64,000 nucleotides of DNA from Eupeodes corollae (taxonomy: Eukaryota > Arthropoda > Insecta > Diptera > Syrphidae), in the NCBI RefSeq assembly GCF_945859685.1, contig NC_079147.1, positions 210,183,578 to 210,247,577 on the forward strand, written 5' to 3'. Both the position numbers and the translations under genes were made by a program. Below, one piece after another: positions 56,046 through 64,000 of this stretch (position 1 is the stretch's first letter; every line of letters starts with the position of its first letter). The notes below the pieces were generated by a model. It was not told where the DNA came from and ran no database searches. It saw nothing but the letters and a program-made list of their open reading frames with translations.

Positions 56046-57835
56046 AACCATTTTTCGATTTTATGCCTTTGTACAAAATTTTAAGATTTTGCGATGTCGG
56101 CGAGTGATTCATAATTTTGGTGATCGGTCAATCAGTCAGATACTGGAGCTGCAATTTCGTAAGGTAAATATCATGAACTATTTTACTTAATCTTGCTTGT
56201 TTTTGGTTGGTTCTTTAGTTAGAGAGAAGCTATAAACCGGCAAGATTGTTCCTTTAAATAGGTAGTAGCGCCATAACTTAGCTGGGCCAATTACCAATTT
56301 AACTTGTTTTTTTCTGGCCTTCTGCTTAAATTGTTTCGAATTTGAATGACCTCAAAAAACCCCAAGTTGCTTTAATCGTCTTTCATGATCTATTCATTTT
56401 ATCGTTCATATAATTATTTTTAGAAAACCATTCTTTCTTTCAAATTAAATGCAATATGTAATGTGTTAGATAAACTTACATTTATTTTTTCATTAAATTC
56501 ATATAAAAGTTATTAAAATTGTCATCTAGCCAACAATTTGCCTTGAACTTTTAGCAATGATATTTTAATGACATTATCGCTGAATTATTATAAATAAAAC
56601 CTCTAAACATGCAACCTTAGTCTAAAGTCACAAATTACTCAAAGATAAGCTGATGTTGCAAAAATCAAATCAATTATATTTTAAACGTATGTAGAAACAA
56701 ACGAGCTTATCTACTGTTTATAGGTAATTGCCTTCAACTATACAAGTTTAAACGCTAAAATGCTATGTCAGTGCTTACAAAAGCATGTTAAACAATTAAT
56801 AATTATTATGATACACATATAAAAACTATCACTTAAGGCTGATGTGATGTTTATATGCCCCGACAGCTATAGAGCTATACATAAGCTCGTTCTTCAAGTT
56901 CAAAAACATAAGAAAAGCTAAAAATTATATTATCTAACTTTCCAGCTTACTCAACGAAAAGTGAGCGATGCGATGGAGGCTCTGAGACAGAAATAATTGC
57001 TGTTTGGAGCGGGTGAGATGTTGAAGCAGCTTGCTATGTAGGTAAGGTAGGTTGTAATTTTCGAAAATGCATGCGTGCGTGAAAATTCAGTTTTCTTCAA
57101 CAACATCATAAGTTTTATAACACAGAGCTCATAATAGGAAGCGCGTTTTTTTTGTGTTTGATACTTACACCTTCCTCACTAAGCTTGGAAAAATGTGAAG
57201 AAAAATATGAAACATTCTTTAAAAAAAAACAGCATTTTCCCTGACCTAAGAAATCATGGTTTTGCTTGCGCACGCACCTTACATTTAATCAAACTGCCCC
57301 AGCGTTTTTTAGCGGTTCGTGATTGTTTTTGTTGCTGTTTGTTATTATTTAAGTTATTTCTTTCCGCTACCGTGTCGATTGTTTATTTCGTTTTATTTTT
57401 TTATGAATATATTTTATTTTTATTTAACGGCAACGTTTCGCTTTGTTACTTTCGAAAGAAAAAGCAATTAAATTAAATGCAAAATTTTTGTTTGTGTGGT
57501 TTTCATTGAAAATTGCAATATTTTTTTACTTTGCCATCATCCATCATGGAGGTGAATTCATTTCCGACCTTCATTTTTATATGAAAATAAAGTTTGAGAA
57601 TTTTTTGAAGGATTTTAATCTACTCACTTACAAGACACTTGAGACGCACTTATAGCAAACTGATATTTTCATCGTTTTATAATTTCATTCTAATTGTGAT
57701 TATTTTGTATTTGTTTCATATATTTAAAGTCATAAGATGTGAAAGCCTTTATTAATCGTTAAGGTGCACATTATTTATGGAAACTATTGAAATATTACCC
57801 TCAAAGTGGATTTTAATAGGAAGTTTATTTTAAGG
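56046..57835. other. non-coding spacer
   Basis: No recognised gene. Frames 57195-57476 and 57443-57655 (+) are hydrophobic and AT-driven. Confidence 0.4.
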
Positions 57836-57837
57836 GA

Positions 57838-58480
57838 TATATAGAAGTTGGCAACACTATTAATCCTGGCAGCCATTTGTAAGCTGACAAGTTTTTTTTT
57901 GGTTTGACAATATTAATATGAATAGACTGACGTCTGAACAAGCTTTCAAATCGTGAACATTTATTTAAAAAATTATGGTTTTGTTCGAAATACGTATTGC
58001 ATGAATTTCGTTAAGCAATGAAGATCACTTTTGATTGAAAAGATGCGTCAATAAATAAACTGTTGTATTTCGAGTGTTGGTAATCCTCAGGTGTATGTTT
58101 AGATTCCTTTATGGCTTGGTGGAATAATTGGTCCGTACTTCTTTACGAACGATACTGGCTGGAACGTTACAGTCAATAGTGATCGCTATAGAACCATAAT
58201 TACTGACTTGTTACCATATCAATTTATCAACCATGATACGCAGGAGCTTCAAACATGGCGGCGAAATATGTCACACTATTCTTGCACAGTTTGACGTTAC
58301 GGAATTGACCATAAAGATCGTATTATTTAATGACGTCGCCGCCACCGGCTTGACTATTTGATGTGGAGATATGTGAAGTATATGCTGATACGTCCGAAAC
58401 GATTGACCACGTTGTGGACAAAATTCACCACATTATAAAATAATCGAAGTTCAATACCTTTAAAAACACACCCTTTATAA
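57838..58480 (+). mobile_element. mariner-like copy 6, internally deleted
   Basis: The 5' leader has GAAGTTGGCAACACTATTAA. The gene starts MNRLTSEQAFKS (57918) with IMVLFEIRIA-like helix-turn-helix remnants. After a large deletion come GGIIGPYFFTNDTGWNVTVN (about 58118-58175) and DRYRTIITDLLPYQFINHD, then LWRYVKYM (about 58355-58380), equivalent to FLWGYVK. The right end CTTTAAAAACACACCCTTTA (58459-58478) is the terminal inverted repeat, matching the left end of copy 5 in reverse. The second catalytic Asp motif is lost. Confidence 0.82.
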
Positions 58481-58487
58481 GTGTTTC

Positions 58488-59260
58488 TTTTTTTATAATA
58501 AGCACATCCTCAAGTGGGTTTTTGTTACCATTATTTTGCTAAGTCAGAGTGTGAGCACTAATAAACTGAGAAAGGGTTTGAAAGGAAGTATAGGTGCACA
58601 TTGGATTTAAGTTTCTGAATATTGCAATGAATGGGAAAGACAGAGTTTGGTAAAATATTGCACATTCACGTAGTGCGGCTAAAGAACGAATTTCTGTACT
58701 TAACAGTACTACCGAAGTTAGACTCGAGGGTATACTGATGAGTATTTTTATAGACGAGAGTATTACGGTTGCTTGAGGGTTTGAGTACAAATGACTATTT
58801 CTCTAGAGCATAATCAGTTAAAATAACGGTAAAAATGGGTGAGACAAGAAACTTTACGATGGTTTTCAAGGAAAATGTTGATGCACATACCGAGGACATC
58901 GAGATGTTCAATCTGATTGATTCAAGTGTCATTCTTGGATAATGGCAAGGAGTTTATATATAGTTTTAAAGATAGAAGTCAGCATTGGGTTTTCGGAACA
59001 TTAAATTCCACGTGGTTTTTTATTCCCCATTGTACAATGCTGAGAGACAGGAGATCATTAATAAAAATCCGAAAGAGTGTTGGAGCCAGAACAAAGCCCT
59101 GGGGCACACCACCATTTATTTTGTGGTTTTCACGCTTGAACCCATCCAATACCACTTGTATTGAACGATCCGAAAGGATCAATCAAAGAGGAATTCATGA
59201 AATACGAAAGCACGCATTTTCGATGCCCAATCCTATCAAACGCTTTCCATTTTAAAAATG
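58488..59260 (-). mobile_element. Jockey-like copy D, abutting mariner copy 6
   Basis: 3' end ATAATAAGCACATCCTCAAG preceded by oligo-T (58488-58496), then the C-terminal region as in copy B. A ~260-bp internal deletion near 58880 joins it to an RT piece (59182-58979: MILSDRSIQVVLDGFKREN and INGGVPQGFVLAPTLFRIFI, PQGS changed to PQGF). The poly(A) end lies within about 10 bp of the mariner terminal repeat. Confidence 0.87.
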
Positions 59261-61350
59261 TTCAACTAACTTTCTGGCTTTTAAATTAAACAATTCGCAC
59301 TTTTGATTTGACCCTTTTTAACATATCTTCAACATTTAGCATTTTCAGTTATTAAAGATATGTGTTCTTCAATCTGTTTGTATAGCAACTCACCACATCT
59401 TTCATTAATAGCATCCTGTAAGTTTTTTTTTTCTCCCTGCTTGCAACTTCTTGAAAACATAAAAACTGTATTAAAGAAATCTTTGTTTCATGTTTCGTGT
59501 TACGCTTTTTCTTTAAATTACCATGATTTTTCTGTGACCACTGTCCCAAGAAAACAATTGAAAAGTCTCCATTCTTGAAAGAACTGCTTGAATTAGCTTA
59601 GAATAGGCTAACAAACCTTACTTCTTACATCAACAATCATGTTCCATTAGTTCAGTTTGAAAAAGGCCAATTTGTTTCAATTCTGAGTTTAACTTCAAGT
59701 TGTATTTATTCCTATTGATTTCTCACGCATTTTTGAATATTTGTTTTTTGATGATTGAAACCTTCACTTTTAAAAGATTAATTTATTTTGCATTTTGACA
59801 TTTGATTAATCTGTTGAATCAAGGAGTGCTTCAGGGAAGAACACAAAATTCGAAAAAAATACAATGTGATTCACTGATTCTGAAGCATTGATTTTGTATT
59901 AAAATTAAAAGCATAGTAAAACTTAAAGATGCTAGATGAAAATAATACAGATCTATTATTCTATTCTTCTTTTTGTCAAAAACTTAATTATAAAATTATT
60001 AATAATTTACTATAAATTCTATCTCATCATGTAACATCACATCAATCTGTTGACTTTCACATTTAACATTCGTGAATCTTGTTAAAAAAAAATAGCAAGT
60101 AGGCTCCATTTAATACATAAGTTCTAAAAACAATTATTTTTCACTCAAACTGAAGTTTTAAAGTAAAACTATCAAATCAAAAGATTCTTTTGTCTTCCTA
60201 TCTTAATTCAAAACAAAACCAATAGCCTACATCTCCACACTTTTAACCACTTTAACTTTATATATCTATAATTTGCATGCATTTTAAGCACACTTGAACA
60301 AACTATAGACATGTCAACTGTCACTTCAACTTGTCAATTATTAATATAACCTACAATATTGTTATCTGTCATTTTCGATTTGCTGTCAAAAGTTATACTT
60401 TATTGCACTTAAGTTTCTTACATCCATATACATATTATTATTATTATAACCTTGAAACTATCAAGCTTCATTGTCTCACACGTATAAACTTCAGTCGATT
60501 GTAAAAATGACTTCAAGTCATATTGAATTGAAAAATTGTTACAATAGACATTAATATAGCGGTTTTTGTTTTCTAGACAATAAACTTCTTTTAAGTTGCG
60601 TGGTAATAACAACAACGCGGCTTCTCTGTTGGACATTACATTACATTACGTATACGAATAAAATCACAGCGTGGGATCAAATAACAAAGCATATAACGGT
60701 TTGAATAACTCGAGATACAAAAGTTATAAAAAAGCTGAAGGCTTTTTTGTTTCGAGATTTTGTGTGATTTTATTAACACCAAAATAGCGGTTGCATTTAT
60801 TGAAAAAGGTGAAACAAAAGTTTTTATGGGTTTGTTGAACTTTACCTTGGCTCAAGAGTTAAAAAACAACAACAGCGGATCTTATACCAATTAAGGTCTA
60901 AACTTATTGCTTTTTGATTCGAAGTCGAACAAAATAGAAATATGTTTCAATTTGACTATGAATTTTATTTTAATATGGTGATTCATAATTCGAAAATTAA
61001 AAAGCTTATAAAATGGCAATTAATATGCACCAAAAAATAGCTCCAGTCCTCAAGAACCTGTTTGATATCCATAATATCATCATTTGCCTTCAAGTATTCA
61101 GAAAACAAAACTTGCACTGTTATCTAACCCTCTATTGTTGCGCAAAATAGAAACACTATAGCCTAAAGGTTTTGAACTACTTGAGTTCTTCTTCACATAA
61201 TCACAGTTCACAGGTTTGTCGTTCCTCTAGAGCAAGTTCAAAACTTAAAGAGATGATAGGTACATAATTTCAAGAAGGCCATTGGACTTGACTGCTTATA
61301 AAAACGAAAAAGAATACTAAAGAAAGATAATAACACTCAAAGTCTAGTAA
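59261..61350. other. AT-rich non-coding stretch
   Basis: No gene recognised. Simple ATT repeats occur at 60433-60447. Confidence 0.4.
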
Positions 61351-61370
61351 GAAAAAAAAGAAGTGTCAGA

Positions 61371-61399
61371 CGACGACGAAGAAGACAGTGTCGTCGTCG
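61371..61399. other. perfect CGACGACGA hairpin
   Basis: CGACGACGA (61371-61379) and TCGTCGTCG (61391-61399) form a 9-bp perfect stem around an 11-base loop in otherwise AT-rich DNA. It may be part of an untranslated exon or only a trinucleotide-repeat accident. Confidence 0.5.
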
Positions 61400-61719
61400 T
61401 GGTAGTTGTTCGGTTGGGTTAAAAAGTGCGGTAAAAAACAAATGTCCAAAAGTGGTTATTCTTCATTTGAATTCTTTATGGACTTTGTTTGTAAATTAAG
61501 AACAGTCTCAATACCACCGACCGCCTCGTGAAGTTAGAATTAGTTACACCTACTTGATATGGTGACTAACGAAACAGTTAATCGTGGGTATTTTTTAAAG
61601 CAACTTATTGCGTAAGAAGCACAAGAAAAAACATTTCCGGTGCTGTTTTAAAGGAAACTTACTTTATTGGTTGTTTTAAATTTAACATAAGTATGACCGA
61701 AATTAAAACATCATGTGAG

Positions 61720-62200
61720 GTCTGTCCAAAAAATAAGGTGAATTTTTAAAGTTAGCGTGCTATGCAATTCCTCTTTTCCATGTATTCAGGGAAGTTCATC
61801 CAGTGGTTTCTTTTAATATCATAGGTTGTTTTGATGCTGACAGTTGTTTTACAGTCGAAATCTGGACAAAGAGTCAGAAACATTATTGCACTATTTTTCT
61901 TTGAAAATTAATCGGAACAATGTTTCGTTCAACGTTGGCCGTTACAAAACCATGCCACACAGCCCAATTAACAATCACTTTGTTTTATCATTCTTCCTGG
62001 TGATGTCGATTTGCCACCTCCGAAATGTGATTTTAATCTTTTGGAATGTTTTTGGTGGGGAAACCATTGTGGACCAATGTTATTCCAAATAATCCAGAAA
62101 CGATTTAAAGACTTCTGGCTGTTGTCATCTCAACAATCCATGAGCAACAGCCCAACAACAAAACCCAAAAAAGTACTTACATCTAATATATGTAAGTACT
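61720..62200 (+). mobile_element. mariner-like copy 7, strongly decayed
   Basis: On the + strand a CHTAQLTI-like segment (QNHATQPN across frames, about 61945-61975) is followed by LPPPKCDFNLLECFWWGN (about 62005-62060), recognisable as the P-P-R/K-S-C-D-L-T-P-L-D-F-F-L-W-G motif of the third catalytic region, with the Asp lost. A GTCCAAAAAATAAGGTGAAT sequence at 61722 may be the worn left end. Confidence 0.6.
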
Positions 62201-64000
62201 AAAATATTGGAGAAAATTGTTAAGGAAATTGTTGAGTCACTATTATATGTGTTGCTCAATACTGTAAGCGTTTTGCCACAGCTAATAAGATATAAACCGA
62301 ATCATTCATAAATCTTAGAGAAATACGAAAGAAGTGTATATCTAAGGTGATTAAAGTATTGGAAAAAACTTAAAATTTTTAAAAACGAAAAACATAAACT
62401 TGATGAATAAGTACAACAAATCGATTTGTTCGTAGAAAAAACTCAGCGAAATATTCCAAAAGTTTAAAAGTGATTCTTAATTACTGCACTAAATTAAATG
62501 TTCCTATAAGAGATGCAGAATTAACCCCATACAAATGGATGTAGGATTAAAATTGTAACAACGAGAAGAACGTAAACCAACCAAAAATTCCTGCTAATTT
62601 CGTAATTAATGTTGCGATGCGATAACAGGCATGGACTAGGTTGAAGGGCGGGAAAGTATAGCCAATATATAGATTTGGTCCATACAAAGTATTGTTGCAT
62701 TCATTGAAATTTTTCAAACAATTTAGGCTTAAGTTTGTTACTCTGGAGTCTCGCATACTTCTTTGAATGTGTTTTAAGGACCAATGTAAATTTCAAAAAA
62801 TGAAATGCTTGAAGTCCGATTTCAAAATCTTCCTTAAACAGATGGATTTAATATTTGCCTAGGAAAATATTCATATTCTGAACTCTAACAACATAATTGA
62901 AAACAAAAATTTCCCTGCGAATTCATTGATACTTCTAAATAATATTTTAGGGATTTGGTTTTCTTTAATGCATTAAAGTATTAAGAGAAATTTTTTCACG
63001 AAGTCATTTTCCATGAGAAACAAAATTTCCCTTCGAAATATCCGATTCACCTTATTTTTTTTCCTTTCTTCGGTTAGAGAACAAATTCAATGTTAAATAA
63101 AATAAAAAATAATATCTAGGATTTGACTTTAAAATTAATAAATTACAGAATACAAAATTTTAAAGTAGAAAATTAAAACATTTGCGCCTTCTACCTTTCA
63201 CTGAACTAATAACAAAATTAACATTTTACTGAATAAAGCAAAAGCAATACTCAACCCTTTTTACTTTCCTTTAATATTTCACGCCATTTGAAATAAGGTC
63301 AATAATTTATATTTAACGATATATTTAAGGTCATCTATAAATTATTTTTATTTAAAGGAACACACAGCTTGTAAATCTGAAAAAATTGTCATGAAGCAAC
63401 ACTTCAAACTGTTGTTGTATGTCTCTTTATTATAAACTTTTCATACAGAGCAAACTTTTTGCACAAACAAAAATAAACCTTTACTACTACTGACCCAAAT
63501 TCTTATTTATTCATCAATCAAAATAAACCACGCCAAATTCAGCAAACCTGAAAAGATAAAACTGGATAAAAGTCAATTTTCAAAGAAACAACAGAAAGCC
63601 AAAAAAAAACTATCAAAATTCCTACAATAAAACCTAAAAGATTGTCTCAAAGCCTGCGCTATTAATGTTGCCCAAACAAAATGTCAATATAAAAACTTGT
63701 TTTAATCGACATTATTTTATTAAAGAAATAAAAACGAAGTATTGTACTGCAACTTCGTAAAAATGTGTGGGTTATAAAATTTTAGATTTTACTAGGCCAA
63801 CAAAATCACGTTTGTGACCCCCCACAAAATAAATACCAGTTGTTGTTATTATTATTGTTATAGCCAGCAGCTACAAAAAGTTAACATAATATTGTAATAC
63901 CAACAACAACAAAAAAAAAAGAAGAAAGAAACAAAATGTAAACAGGCCCATTGTTTTGGGCTCGTTAGCAATTTACCATGCTACATTATTATTTTGTTTT
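62201..64000. other. AT-rich non-coding stretch
   Basis: No gene recognised. Contains simple-sequence tracts: CAACAACAAC with an adjoining A-run at 63901-63920, and a TTATTATTATTGTTAT tract at 63846-63862. Confidence 0.4.

Overview
This window is animal nuclear DNA, almost certainly from a higher (brachyceran) fly. It is AT-rich, has no bacterial gene layout, and is mostly intergenic, intronic and transposon-derived. The best taxonomic marker is a complete sulfakinin precursor gene (Dsk) at 15.46-15.85 kb on the + strand. It encodes two copies of the peptide core FDDYGHMRFG, which matches the drosulfakinin type of flies. The only other strongly supported host coding sequence is the terminal exon of a larger gene on the - strand (50.08-51.29 kb). 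That exon encodes about 400 residues of Gly/Pro/His/Lys-rich, tail-like protein that I cannot name.

Most other recognisable coding sequence is dead transposable-element (TE) protein. DNA transposons: mariner-like copies at 5.2-6.2, 8.32-9.69 (complete ends, DD41D spacing), 23.3-23.8, 25.1-27.9 (split), 44.55-48.0 (split), 57.84-58.48 and 61.8-62.2 kb; a PIF/Harbinger remnant at 9.98-10.86 kb with a nuclease fragment and an intron-bearing Myb/SANT-like gene; and the C-terminal part of a Transib (RAG1-related) transposase at 18.6-19.0 kb. Non-LTR retrotransposons: a Jockey-like family (8.43, 25.6-27.75, 44.77-47.82, 58.49-59.26 kb plus short 3' relics), a second Jockey-like reverse transcriptase (RT) (11.5-13.0 kb), an RNase H-bearing LOA/I-like group (4.0, 17.4, 22.85, 34.8-36.3, 41.7-43.0 kb), an RTE-like group (1.8-2.3 and 39.9-41.6 kb), and an endonuclease-RT element at 45.2-47.3 kb. 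A tRNA-derived SINE family has a full copy at 1.11-1.40 kb and three fragments.

Layout: 0-15 kb is TE-rich, with Harbinger beside the best mariner copy. 15.3-16 kb is Dsk with a TATA box, initiator and poly(A) signal. 16-28 kb is nested TE debris. 28-31.5 kb is intergenic with a GC-richer CGN/CGT-repeat stretch. 31.64-33.13 kb is an inverted-repeat-bounded element that contains a nonsense-mutated retrocopy of the ubiquitin-like/ribosomal protein S30 gene. 34.6-48 kb is again nested retroelements. 48-51.3 kb is an AT-rich putative 3' region and the large terminal exon. 51.3-64 kb is probably intronic or intergenic, with short TE relics and a degenerate tandem satellite at 55.5-56.05 kb.

The most notable observations are: (1) the inverted-repeat element carrying an S30 retrocopy, with an imperfect 8-bp target duplication; (2) every substantial copy of one Jockey-like family lies inside, or directly against, a mariner-like element, in one case forming a three-level nest; (3) the Transib/RAG1-like C-terminal fragment; and (4) the split Harbinger remnant with a recognisable 61-bp intron. 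I saw no functional tRNA, rRNA, CRISPR array or viral gene.
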